Positions 17,213 to 25,662 of a DNA stretch of 54,417 nucleotides are shown piece by piece. The notes under the pieces are model-generated. The model was not told the origin of the DNA, searched no databases, and was given only the letters and a program-made list of their open reading frames with translations. The position numbers were made by a program, and so were the translations under genes. Numbering within the stretch: the stretch's first letter is position 1; each line of letters starts with the position of its first letter. Source of the stretch: Amycolatopsis sp. (GTDB lineage Bacteria; Actinomycetota; Actinomycetes; Mycobacteriales; Pseudonocardiaceae); the NCBI RefSeq assembly GCF_025464955.1, contig NZ_JAODNM010000016.1, positions 1-54,417 on the forward strand, in the 5' to 3' direction.

Positions 17213-18172
17213 ATGGCGACCCGCTCACGACGGCTCCTATTACCGCTGGTCGCCGTCCTGCTCCTCGCCGGCGGCTGCGGATTGTTTTCCGGCGACAAGT
17301 CCGCCCCGCCGCCGCTGGAACGGACGACCTTGCGCGTCGGCGTCGGCAACGCGATCGATACAGCCCCCCTGAGGCTCGCCGTCGCGGACGGCCGGTTCAA
17401 CCGGGCGGGCCTGAAGATCGACCTCGTCGAGGAGGGCTCGGGCGACGGTCTGGCCAAACTGGCCAGCGGCGACCTCGACATCGCGTTCGCGAACGACGTC
17501 TCGATGTTCCGGGCCGCGGCCGGCGGCACGGCGTTGCAGCTGCAGGGCGAGGCGTACACGGCCGGCAGCGGGACGATGGGCCTGGTGACGTTGGCGAACT
17601 CGCCCTACACCGACCCGGGGGCCAAGAAGGCGCCGACGATCGCCGTCGACATGCTCGACGACCTGAGCACCCTGGCCGCCCGCTCGGTGCTCGGCACCGC
17701 CGGCGTGGACCCGACGAAGATCACCTTCTACCAGTGCCCGTACGACCAGATGACCAAGGCGCTGAACGACGGCGAAGCCGACGCCGCGTGGATGGTCGAG
17801 CCGTACATCACCAAGGCGGAAAAGGAGCTGGGCGCGCAGGTCCTCGCCGACGGGGCCCGTGGCGCGACCCAGAACTTCCCGGTGTCCGCCTACGCCTCGG
17901 GCCGCGTCTTCGCCCAGGCGAACCCGCGGACGCTGGCGCTGTTCCGCCAGGTGCTCGGCGACGCCCAGGAGTACGCCGCGGACCCGGCAGTCGTGCGGTC
18001 CGCGCTGCCGCGTTTCTCGAGCATCGACGCGACGTCGGCTTCGCTCATCGCGCTGGGAACGTATCCGACGTCACTCAACGCCATCCGTCTGCAGCGGGTC
18101 GCCGACCTCATGCACAACGCCGGTGCGCTGGCCGACCGGCTCGACGTCCAGTCCCTGCTCCCCCGAGGCTAG
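17213..18172 (+). CDS. Orphan substrate-binding lipoprotein, paralogue of the 7223 protein
   Basis: 319 residues with a lipoprotein signal ending at a Cys in LLAGGC. It matches the 7223 protein along its length: IDTAPLRLAVADGRF, GDLDIAFANDVSMF, ADAAWMVEPYITKAEKELGA and NAIRLQRVADL. ATG 17213 has GAGAGG upstream. No permease or ATPase gene is nearby, so it either uses the importer at 8244-10692 or works as a sensor partner. It is divergent from the orphan kinase with a 212-base gap. The stop overlaps the next convergent gene by 4 bases. Confidence 0.9.
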   Translation: MATRSRRLLLPLVAVLLLAGGCGLFSGDKSAPPPLERTTLRVGVGNAIDTAPLRLAVADGRFNRAGLKIDLVEEGSGDGLAKLASGDLDIAFANDVSMFRAAAGGTALQLQGEAYTAGSGTMGLVTLANSPYTDPGAKKAPTIAVDMLDDLSTLAARSVLGTAGVDPTKITFYQCPYDQMTKALNDGEADAAWMVEPYITKAEKELGAQVLADGARGATQNFPVSAYASGRVFAQANPRTLALFRQVLGDAQEYAADPAVVRSALPRFSSIDATSASLIALGTYPTSLNAIRLQRVADLMHNAGALADRLDVQSLLPRG

Positions 18173-18768
18173 ATCGACTCGCCAGGGTTGTGGAGGCAGA
18201 CCGTGCGCTCGGGCGGGCCCACGTAATGAAGACTGACGTCGGCGCTATCACAGGCGCTCGCGGTGCTGCCTTCGTGCACTGAAACCAGCACGCGGGAGTC
18301 CGCCGAACCGCACACGACCTTGGCGAGCTTGGTCTCGTCGTCCAGCGAGTTCAGGCAGTCTCCGGTGACGACGTTGAGTGTGAGACACAGCATGAACTGC
18401 TGGGAGTTGCTGGAGGTGCCCTCCTCGTAGCGGAACCGCGTGTAGTCCTCGCCCGGGCAGCTCGTCGGCGTCGGTTCCTTCGTTTCGACGCGGAAGGCCG
18501 CCGTCGGCGCGCTGCACTTGATCCGCTGGAACTCACCGTTGGCCGGATCTTCGCTGGTGATGCGGAGGCAGTCGCCGACTTCCATGCCGCGCACCGCGTG
18601 CGCGATCGTCCCGGCGACGCCCGACACCCCGGCGCCGAGCACGAACGCGGCGAGCACGCTGACCACGATCGCGATCCTCGTTCCGGCACCCAATCCGGGC
18701 CTGGGCCTGGCCACACCGTCGGGCGGGGTGTCCAGGTCGGGCTCGCCGCCGATGGGTGGTGTGGTCAA
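18169..18768 (-). CDS. Membrane-anchored protein with Cys-rich exported domain, hypothetical
   Basis: 199 residues: a Pro/Gly-rich cytoplasmic start, one membrane span about 31-52 (IAIVVSVLAAFVLGAGVSG), then an exported domain with eight or so Cys (GDCLRI, KCSAP, SCPGEDY, CLTLN, GDCLN, VVCGS, ACDSAD, VCLHN). The layout resembles actinobacterial LppU-like proteins, with disulfides likely; this is a weak match. It is divergent from the XPB helicase gene with a 63-base gap. Function unknown. Confidence 0.7.
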   Translation of the reverse strand: MTTPPIGGEPDLDTPPDGVARPRPGLGAGTRIAIVVSVLAAFVLGAGVSGVAGTIAHAVRGMEVGDCLRITSEDPANGEFQRIKCSAPTAAFRVETKEPTPTSCPGEDYTRFRYEEGTSSNSQQFMLCLTLNVVTGDCLNSLDDETKLAKVVCGSADSRVLVSVHEGSTASACDSADVSLHYVGPPERTVCLHNPGESI

Positions 18769-18831
18769 GATGTCCCTCCCGGTTCCCGGCCATCATCTTC
18801 CCACTTCGGGAGGGCACGTATAAAGGAGTAC

Positions 18832-20478
18832 GTGAGTGATGGCCCGCTGATCGTCCAGTCCGACAAGACCGTGCTGCTCGAGGTCGACCATGCCCAGGCC
18901 GACGACGCGAGGATAGCCATCGCGCCGTTCGCCGAGCTGGAGCGAGCCCCCGAGCACGTCCACACCTATCGTGTCACCCCGCTCGCGTTGTGGAACGCGC
19001 GCGCCGCGGGCCACGACGCCGAGCAGGTGGTCGACGCGCTCACCACCTACTCCCGGTACCCGGTGCCCCAGCCGCTGCTGATCGACATCGTCGACACCAT
19101 GGGCCGCTACGGGCGGCTGCAGATCAGCAACCACCCGACGCACGGGCTGGTGATGACCACCACCGACCGCGCCGTGCTCGAAGAAGTGCTGCGCAGCAAG
19201 AAGATCAAGCCGATGCTCGGCGACCGCATCGACCAGGACACGGTCGTCGTGCACCCGTCGGAACGCGGACGGCTGAAGCAGGGCCTGCTGAAGGTCGGCT
19301 GGCCCGCCGAGGATCTCGCCGGGTACGTCGACGGCGAAGCGCACCCGATCGCGCTCGACGAGTCCGACTGGAAGCTGCGCGAGTACCAGCGCCAGGCTGT
19401 GCAGGCGTTCTGGGCCGGCGGCTCCGGCGTCGTCGTGCTGCCCTGCGGTGCCGGGAAGACCATGGTCGGCGCGGCGGCGATGGCCGAGGCCAAGGCGACG
19501 ACGTTGATCCTGGTGACGAACACCGTCGCCGGGCGGCAGTGGAAGCGCGAGCTGATCGCCAGGACGTCGCTCACCGAGGAGGAGATCGGCGAATACTCCG
19601 GTGAGCGCAAGGAGATCCGGCCGGTCACCATCGCGACGTACCAGGTGATCACCCGCAAGACGAAGGGCGAGTACCGGCACCTCGAGCTGTTCGATTCCCG
19701 CGACTGGGGCCTGGTGATCTACGACGAGGTCCACCTGCTGCCCGCGCCGGTGTTCCGGATGACCGCGGACCTGCAGTCCCGGCGGCGCCTCGGGCTGACC
19801 GCGACACTCGTCCGCGAGGACGGCCAGGAGGGCGACGTCTTCTCGCTCATCGGGCCGAAGCGGTTCGACGTGCCGTGGCGCGACATCGAGGCGCAGGGCT
19901 GGATCGCGCCTGCCGAGTGCATCGAAGTCCGCGTGACGAACACCGACAACGAGCGGATCATCTACGCCACCGCGGAGCCCGAGGAGCGGTACAAGCTCGC
20001 TGCGACAGCCGACTCGAAGACCGCGGTGATCAAGTCGATCGTCGCCAAGCACAAGGGTGAGCCGACCCTGGTGATCGGCGCGTACCTCGACCAGCTGGAG
20101 ATGCTCGGCGACGAGCTCGACGCGCCCGTGATCCAGGGCTCCACCCGCAACAGGGAGCGCGAGAAGCTGTTCGACGAGTTCCGCCGCGGCGAGATCAGCA
20201 CGCTCGTCGTGTCGAAGGTCGCGAACTTCTCGATCGACCTGCCCGAGGCCTCAGTGGCGATCCAGATCTCCGGGACGTTCGGGTCGCGACAGGAAGAGGC
20301 GCAACGGCTCGGCAGGCTGCTGCGGCCCAAGGAGGACGGCCGGCAGGCGCATTTCTACTCGGTGGTCTCCCGCGACACCATCGACACCGAGTACGCCGCC
20401 CACCGCCAGCGCTTCCTCGCCGAACAGGGCTACGCGTACCGGATCATCGACGCCGAGGACCTCCTCCGCCCGATCTAG
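18832..20478 (+). CDS. XPB-type DNA repair helicase
   Basis: 548 residues from GTG 18832, with AAAGGAG upstream; the open frame extends further but includes no better start. It has superfamily 2 motifs: CGAGKT at 205-210, DEVH at 298-301, GLTATL near 322 and QRLGRLLRPK at 491-500. Bacterial XPB unwinds DNA 3' to 5' and is linked to excision repair; M. tuberculosis Rv0861c is the best known relative. The N-terminal 190 residues form the XPB-specific domain with PLIVQSDKTVLLEV. Full length for the family. Confidence 0.95.
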   Translation: MSDGPLIVQSDKTVLLEVDHAQADDARIAIAPFAELERAPEHVHTYRVTPLALWNARAAGHDAEQVVDALTTYSRYPVPQPLLIDIVDTMGRYGRLQISNHPTHGLVMTTTDRAVLEEVLRSKKIKPMLGDRIDQDTVVVHPSERGRLKQGLLKVGWPAEDLAGYVDGEAHPIALDESDWKLREYQRQAVQAFWAGGSGVVVLPCGAGKTMVGAAAMAEAKATTLILVTNTVAGRQWKRELIARTSLTEEEIGEYSGERKEIRPVTIATYQVITRKTKGEYRHLELFDSRDWGLVIYDEVHLLPAPVFRMTADLQSRRRLGLTATLVREDGQEGDVFSLIGPKRFDVPWRDIEAQGWIAPAECIEVRVTNTDNERIIYATAEPEERYKLAATADSKTAVIKSIVAKHKGEPTLVIGAYLDQLEMLGDELDAPVIQGSTRNREREKLFDEFRRGEISTLVVSKVANFSIDLPEASVAIQISGTFGSRQEEAQRLGRLLRPKEDGRQAHFYSVVSRDTIDTEYAAHRQRFLAEQGYAYRIIDAEDLLRPI

Positions 20479-20493
20479 CGGCTGCGGCTTCAC

Positions 20494-20539
20494 GGACCCC
20501 TCGGGGCCACCCTTGTGGCGTTCAACGCCACAAGGGTGG
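20494..20539. repeat. Palindromic repeat, CTTGTGGCGTT family, intact copy
   Basis: Arms 20507-20522 and 20524-20539 are perfect reverse complements (16 bp) around one base, with a 13-base CG-rich leader matching the copy at 145-181. It lies 15 bases after the helicase stop and is a likely terminator. A degraded relative is visible around 20755-20820. Confidence 0.85.
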
Positions 20540-20903
20540 TGCTGTGGCGTTGCGGCCCGCGCGCGCCTTTCGTCCACAGGGAAACCGCACTTGCCAGCCC
20601 CAACAGCCCCATCGACACCACCAGCCCCACGGGCGCGGGCCTCTGATCCAGTCCACGTCCCCCAGCCGCCCCAGTCCCCGGCTCCCTAGACCGGACCCCG
20701 CACGACGTTCCCGCCCGCGCTGTCGTGCGTCGAAGTCCCCCTCAAGCCACCTTCGTTGAACGCACTGCGAGGGTCGCCATGTCGCGGCCTTTAGGGGTCC
20801 CTTGCCACCCTCCAGAGGCAGCTGGGGCACGTGTGGCGAGTGGGGCATGACCCCTTCCTCCGAACGGGGGAAGGGGCCGAACGGGCTGGAAATTGTCGTA
20901 CCC
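20540..20903. other. Gene-free stretch between XPB and DUF4253 genes
   Basis: No gene is supported. It holds a C/A-rich segment with Pro/Ser-type codons in every frame and a degenerate copy of the CTTGTGGCGTT repeat region near 20755-20820 (CGTTGAACGC, then GGGGTCC and CCAGAGG). It may include a promoter close to 20880. Confidence 0.5.
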
Positions 20904-20943
20904 TCGAACTAGTGTTCGAGTCAGTAGCCGAACACCAGTTCGA
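20904..20943 (+). promoter_or_regulatory. Two tandem LexA (SOS) boxes
   Basis: Box 1 at 20904-20919 is TCGAACTAGTGTTCGA, an exact match to the mycobacterial SOS consensus TCGAAC-N4-GTTCGA. Box 2 at 20928-20943 is CCGAACACCAGTTCGA, one base off. They are 24 bases apart, on roughly the same helix face, and end 10 bases before the ATG of the DUF4253 gene. Repression by LexA is inferred. Confidence 0.75.
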
Positions 20944-20953
20944 GGGGATCCTC

Positions 20954-21712
20954 ATGACCGTCCTGCCGATGCGCCGTTTCACACCTTCACCTGAGCTCGT
21001 CCTGTCCGCCGGGTCGTGGCACGGGCGGCTCTGGGTGTCCGACGAGCCGCTGGCCGAGCCGCACCGCTACCTGGACTGCGTCGCCGAGTTCGACCGCACC
21101 GGCCTGTGGCCCGTTCTCATCCCGCACGACCAGCGCTTCGCGGCCATGAACGAGGACTGGATCGACGACCGGGGCAGGCTCGCGCCGGTCGAACACCGGG
21201 TCGGGACGGTCGATCCGGCGGCGGCGCTGGCCCGCTGGTGGGATTCGTCGTGCTGCGGTGGCGCGTGCCTTCGCCCGTTCGGCGCCACCTTCCCAGGGCT
21301 CGCGCGCAGGCCTTCGCGCCGGGCGGACCCGTTGGCCGAGGCCGGCAACACCGGGTCCGTGCTGGCGGCCCACAGCAAGTACCGCCTGGGCCTGGTCCAG
21401 ACCGAGCGGCCCGCCGACATCCCGGCGATCCTGGGCTGGACGGGCATGATCAAGTCGACCGACCAGGTCGCAGAGCTGTCCGCGGTCATGCGGAGCTGGG
21501 AGGAGCGGTTCGGCGCCACGCTCATCGCCCTCGGCTTCGACACGCTGGAGTTCGCCGTCTCCGCCCCGCCCCGCAGCCAGGGCCGCGCCCTGACCGTCGC
21601 GGCCGAGCACCGCGCCTTCAGCCTGCCCACGTTCACCGGCCAGCCGGGAAACCTGCGCGAGTTCGCCGCCGGGCTCGTCCACACCCGCCGCTGGAGGTTC
21701 TCCTGGGCCTGA
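20954..21712 (+). CDS. DUF4253 domain protein, probably SOS-controlled
   Basis: 252 residues from ATG 20954, with GAGGGGA upstream. The C-terminal half carries the DUF4253 pattern: IPAILGWTG, VMRSWEERFGATLIALGFDTLEFAV, and final AEHRAFSLPTF...LVHTRRWRFSWA. The N-terminal half has LVLSAGSWHGRLWVSDEP and PVLIPHDQR. The biochemical role of DUF4253 is not established. Two LexA-type boxes sit directly before the start, which points to a DNA-damage response. The adjacent XPB helicase is in keeping with that but has no box itself that I can see. Confidence 0.85.
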   Translation: MTVLPMRRFTPSPELVLSAGSWHGRLWVSDEPLAEPHRYLDCVAEFDRTGLWPVLIPHDQRFAAMNEDWIDDRGRLAPVEHRVGTVDPAAALARWWDSSCCGGACLRPFGATFPGLARRPSRRADPLAEAGNTGSVLAAHSKYRLGLVQTERPADIPAILGWTGMIKSTDQVAELSAVMRSWEERFGATLIALGFDTLEFAVSAPPRSQGRALTVAAEHRAFSLPTFTGQPGNLREFAAGLVHTRRWRFSWA

Positions 21713-21786
21713 TCACCTCGCTGCCGGATTGCACTGGAGCCGGAGGAGAGCCACGATCGTGGTGAATCTCTCTACGGGAGGTGCGG

Positions 21787-22626
21787 ATGGCGGAAATCCG
21801 AATCGGCACCTCGGGCTGGGTGTACCCGCCGTGGCGCGGCGTTTTCTACCCCGAGGGGCTCGGCCGGCGGCGCGAGCTGGACTACCTCTCGCGGCGCGTG
21901 AACGCCGTGGAAATCAACGGATCCTTCTACTCGCTCCAGCGGCCGGAGAGCTACCTCCGCTGGGCCGAGCAGACCCCGGACGACTTCGTCTTCTCGGTCA
22001 AAGGTGGGCGGTTCATCACCCATCTGAAGCAGCTGCGGGACGTCAAGGTGCCACTGGCCAACTTCTTCGCCTCGGGACCGCTCGCCCTCGGCGGCAAACT
22101 CGGCCCGATCCTCTGGCAGCTGCCGCCGCGGATGACGTTCGACCCCGTACAGCTCCAGGAGTTCTTCACACTCTTGCCGAGAACGACTGGAGAGGCTTCG
22201 ACACTCGCCGAAAAACATGACGGCAAGCTCCGCGCGGCCGCCTGGACGAACCCCGGCGGCCGTCGGGCGATCCGGTACGCCCTGGAGGTCCGGCACCCCA
22301 GCTTCACCTCGAAGGACTTCGTGAACCTGTTACGGGACAACGACATCGCGCTCGTTGTCGCCGATACCGCCGGCAAGTGGCCGTATCTGGACGAAGCCAC
22401 TTCGGATCTGGTGTACGTCCGGCTCCACGGAGACGAGGAGCTGTATGCCAGCGGTTATGGCGACGCGGCACTCGACGTCTGGGCGGAGAAGATCCGCCGC
22501 TGGCACGACAAAGCCCATAAGGAGGTGTACGTCTTTTTCGACAACGACATCAAGGTGAAGGCCCCTGGCGACGCCATGGCACTCGCCGCGAAGCTCGGCA
22601 TCGACCTGAGATCGTCGGTGGCCTGA
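21787..22626 (+). CDS. DUF72 (YecE-like) family protein
   Basis: 279 residues from ATG 21787, chosen for the GGGAGG just upstream; a GTG at 21781 is an alternative. It has DUF72 features: IRIGTSGWVYPPWRGVFYP, VNAVEINGSFYSLQRPESY, FVFSVKGGRFITHLKQL, ALEVRHPSF, YVRLHGDEELY and YVFFDNDIKVKAPGDAM. The fold is a TIM barrel; no reaction is established. It stands alone between the DUF4253 gene and the SARP gene. Confidence 0.92.
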   Translation: MAEIRIGTSGWVYPPWRGVFYPEGLGRRRELDYLSRRVNAVEINGSFYSLQRPESYLRWAEQTPDDFVFSVKGGRFITHLKQLRDVKVPLANFFASGPLALGGKLGPILWQLPPRMTFDPVQLQEFFTLLPRTTGEASTLAEKHDGKLRAAAWTNPGGRRAIRYALEVRHPSFTSKDFVNLLRDNDIALVVADTAGKWPYLDEATSDLVYVRLHGDEELYASGYGDAALDVWAEKIRRWHDKAHKEVYVFFDNDIKVKAPGDAMALAAKLGIDLRSSVA

Positions 22627-22767
22627 CACAGGTCCGCCCGACGCTGGTGATCATCTTGGTCGGCCGACAGTCAGCGCACAGTGAGCGGACTCGGGTTAAG
22701 TAGCTCACACGGGTCGGCGACCCGCGCGCTGTCACTGGGGGTCAGCGCGCGGGCGGATCCGTAGAGC

Positions 22768-25599
22768 TCACGCCGATGGGCCGACGAGCGCGGTCAACTT
22801 GGCCCGGACGTCGTCAGCGTCGGGGTGCGCAAGCTCGGTCAGCACATGCACAGCGCGTAGCCAAGTCTCCCGGGCTTTGCCGCGGTCGCCCACGCGGAGG
22901 TACATCGAGCCGAGCTGGGCCAGCGCGTCGGCCGCTTCGTAAAGCTCGCCGCGGGTGAAGAACAGCTCGACAGCCTGGCTCAAGCAGGAAATGCCTTCGT
23001 CGTGTCTGCCCAGCTTCATCAGCGCGTTGCCTCGGCTGTACAACGCAAAGCGTTCGTCCTCGACGATCCCGCCGCGCCGCCAGATCTCCAGCGCGCTGTC
23101 GGTCAGCTCCAGTGCCGCTTCGTGGCGACCCATCGACGAGTTGATGTCGCCGAGGGCTTGCAGCACGTCGGCTTCCAGATCGTCGAGGCTCAGCTCCCGG
23201 ACCAGCCGCAGCGACTCGATCGCGTGACCGTGCGCCCGCTCGTGGTCACCGTTGAACCCGGCGGACAACGCCAGGTTGTACAGAGCGCGGGCCTGCCCTT
23301 CGGGCGCGTCGAGCTCCTGCTGGATTTCGAGCACCTGCTCGAGGTACCCGAGCGCCTCGCTGTGCTGGCGCGCCACCGAATGCGCGATTCCGAGGCCACT
23401 CAGGATGCCCGCTTCTCCGCGCCTGTTCCCGGCGAGCCGCGAGGCGCGGAGCGCGAGTTCGAACACCGACCGCCAGTCCTCCAGCCGGGCCCGGATCAGG
23501 AAATCGGTCTGCAGCAGCCACGCGAGCTGCCAGCACTGCTCGTACCGCTCTTCCCGGTACGCGATGCTCACCGCGGCAATCAGGTTCGACGTCTCCTCGG
23601 TGAACCAGTCGAGCGCCTGCTGGTGGCAACCGAACCGGACGCCCATGTCGACGTCGGTGCCCTGCACGAGCCGGTAGTGCCGCTCGGGCCGCAGTAGTCT
23701 CGACGCGTTCAGCGCGGAAGTCAGGTACCAGTTCAGCAGCCGGTCGAGCGTTTCGACGCGCACGCGCTCACCGTCCAGCTGACCGGACAGCTCGGCGGCG
23801 TACACGCGGATGAGGTCGTGGAACTGGAACCGCCCCGGCCGCGATTCGGTGATCAGGTGCGCCGAGGCGAGCCGTCCGAGGCTCGTCCTCGCCGCCGCGA
23901 CGTCCACCCCGCCCAGCGCAGCGACGGCCGGCGCGCTGAGGTCGGTGACGGCGGGCAGGCCCAGCAGCCGCAGCAGCTGGGCGGCGTCGTCGTCGAGTGC
24001 TTTGTAGGAGTGGGAAAACACCGCGCGGATGTTGGTCTCGTCGCCGTCTTCGAGGTCGAACGAGCCCAGCCTGTCCTCGTCGTACCCGAGCTCGTCGACG
24101 AACTCGGCCAGCGGCACATCGGGGAACTGCTCCGCGCGCACCGCGAGGATCCGGATCGCCAGCGGCAGCCGCCCGCAGTAGCGCACGAAATCTTCCGAAG
24201 CCCGCGGATCCGAGTTGACGCGGTCGACGCCGATTGTCGCCGCCAGCAAGGTGATCGCGTCATCCTCGGCCAGTTCGCCGAGCGCGATCCGATGCGCCCC
24301 GTGGGTGGCGACCAGCGCGCGGAGCTGCCAGCGGCTGGTGACCATCACCAGGCAGCCGGGGCCGGGGAGCAGCAGTCGGACCTGCTCGGTGCGGGCGGCG
24401 TTGTCGAGCAGGATGAGCAGCCGGCGGCCGGCGCTGTGGGTGCGCCAGAGTGCCGCGCGGCCGTCGAGATCGCTCGGGATCCGATCGGCCGGGACCCCCA
24501 GCGAGGTCAGCATGGTTTCCAGGGCGGCCGCCGGCTCGACCGGGTCGCCCGGGCCGTAGCCACGCAGGTTCGCGTAGATCTGGCCGCCGGGGAAACGGTC
24601 CGCCACCTCGTGCGCGAAATGCACGGCGAGGGTGGTCTTGCCGATGCCGCCCATCCCTTCGATGGACGCGATCGGAGTCGCCCCGCGGCCGTCGGTGAGC
24701 TGGCCGGCGACGGGTATTTCGGGCATGAGGGACCGCAACGCCTTGAGATCGGCCTCGCGACCGGCGAACGCGCCGAGATCGACCGGCAACTGGAGCGGCA
24801 CCAGCGGTTCGGGGCCGAGCCGGTAGCGGGAAAGCTCCTGCTCGCTGGACAGGTCGACCGCTTGGTCACCGGTGAGGATTGCCTGGTGGGCGCGCCGCAA
24901 CGACGCACCTGGGTCCAGCCCGAGTTCGTCGGCGAGCACCTTGCTGATGTCGCGATACACGGCCAGCGCGTCGGCCTGACGTCCGGAGCGGTACAGCGCG
25001 ATCATCAGCTGCTCGTGGAGCCGCTCGCGCAACGGATTCGCCCTGGTCAGCGCGGTCAGTTCCGGGATCGCCGTGACGTAGTCGCCGAGGCCGAGCATCG
25101 CGTCCGCGCGTTGCTCGCGGATGCGCAGGCGCTCTTCCGACAGCTGGGCGACCTCGTCGCGGTGCAGGGCGTCGGACTCGACGTTGAGCAGCGCGGGGCC
25201 ACGCCACTGGCCGAGTGCCTCGGCGAAGAAGTCCGCGGCTTGGCGGAGTTCGCCCCGGCTTGCCGAGGCCTTGCCGCGGGCGGCGAGGGAACGGAAGCGC
25301 GTGAGGTCCAGCGCGTTCTCGTCGACCTCGATCAGGTAACCGCCGCGTGCGGTCTTGATCGGCGCCTGGTCGCCGAGCGCTCGCCGGACCCTGAGCACGT
25401 ACGTCTGCAGCGCGCCCTTCGACCGGCGCCCGTGGTCGTCGTCCCAGAGCCAGCGGGACAACTCGTCGACGGAGACGACCTGGTTCGGGCGCAGCAGAAG
25501 TCCGGACAGCACGATCAGCGGCCTGCTGCCACCGAGCGACACCGGCCGCCCACCTGCTGTGACCTCGGCCGGGCCGAGGACGCGGAACTCGAGCGCCAC
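22768..25599 (-). CDS. AfsR/SARP-type regulator with NB-ARC and TPR domains
   Basis: 943 residues from GTG 25599 (VALEFRVLGPAEV); an ATG 25 codons earlier is less likely because homologues begin at this FRVLGP segment. Domains: winged helix (about 10-90), bacterial transcriptional activation domain (about 95-245), NB-ARC ATPase with P-loop GGIGKTT near 316-322 and LILLDNA, and C-terminal TPR repeats from about 680 (ALYNLALSAGFNGDHERA). Such proteins activate nearby or unlinked promoters, often for secondary metabolism. No biosynthetic cluster is next to it. It is divergent from menC. Confidence 0.93.
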   Translation of the reverse strand: MALEFRVLGPAEVTAGGRPVSLGGSRPLIVLSGLLLRPNQVVSVDELSRWLWDDDHGRRSKGALQTYVLRVRRALGDQAPIKTARGGYLIEVDENALDLTRFRSLAARGKASASRGELRQAADFFAEALGQWRGPALLNVESDALHRDEVAQLSEERLRIREQRADAMLGLGDYVTAIPELTALTRANPLRERLHEQLMIALYRSGRQADALAVYRDISKVLADELGLDPGASLRRAHQAILTGDQAVDLSSEQELSRYRLGPEPLVPLQLPVDLGAFAGREADLKALRSLMPEIPVAGQLTDGRGATPIASIEGMGGIGKTTLAVHFAHEVADRFPGGQIYANLRGYGPGDPVEPAAALETMLTSLGVPADRIPSDLDGRAALWRTHSAGRRLLILLDNAARTEQVRLLLPGPGCLVMVTSRWQLRALVATHGAHRIALGELAEDDAITLLAATIGVDRVNSDPRASEDFVRYCGRLPLAIRILAVRAEQFPDVPLAEFVDELGYDEDRLGSFDLEDGDETNIRAVFSHSYKALDDDAAQLLRLLGLPAVTDLSAPAVAALGGVDVAAARTSLGRLASAHLITESRPGRFQFHDLIRVYAAELSGQLDGERVRVETLDRLLNWYLTSALNASRLLRPERHYRLVQGTDVDMGVRFGCHQQALDWFTEETSNLIAAVSIAYREERYEQCWQLAWLLQTDFLIRARLEDWRSVFELALRASRLAGNRRGEAGILSGLGIAHSVARQHSEALGYLEQVLEIQQELDAPEGQARALYNLALSAGFNGDHERAHGHAIESLRLVRELSLDDLEADVLQALGDINSSMGRHEAALELTDSALEIWRRGGIVEDERFALYSRGNALMKLGRHDEGISCLSQAVELFFTRGELYEAADALAQLGSMYLRVGDRGKARETWLRAVHVLTELAHPDADDVRAKLTALVGPSA

Positions 25600-25662
25600 C
25601 GGTTCATTCTGTCCTGATGGACGCCAATCGGCACGTGATTCTCCAAGGACTGCTCCAATGGC

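Noticed and set aside
20522..20848. Open frames of about 100 codons between XPB and DUF4253 genes
   Set aside because: Arg/Pro/Ser-rich low-complexity products, no ribosome site, and they overlap the repeat.
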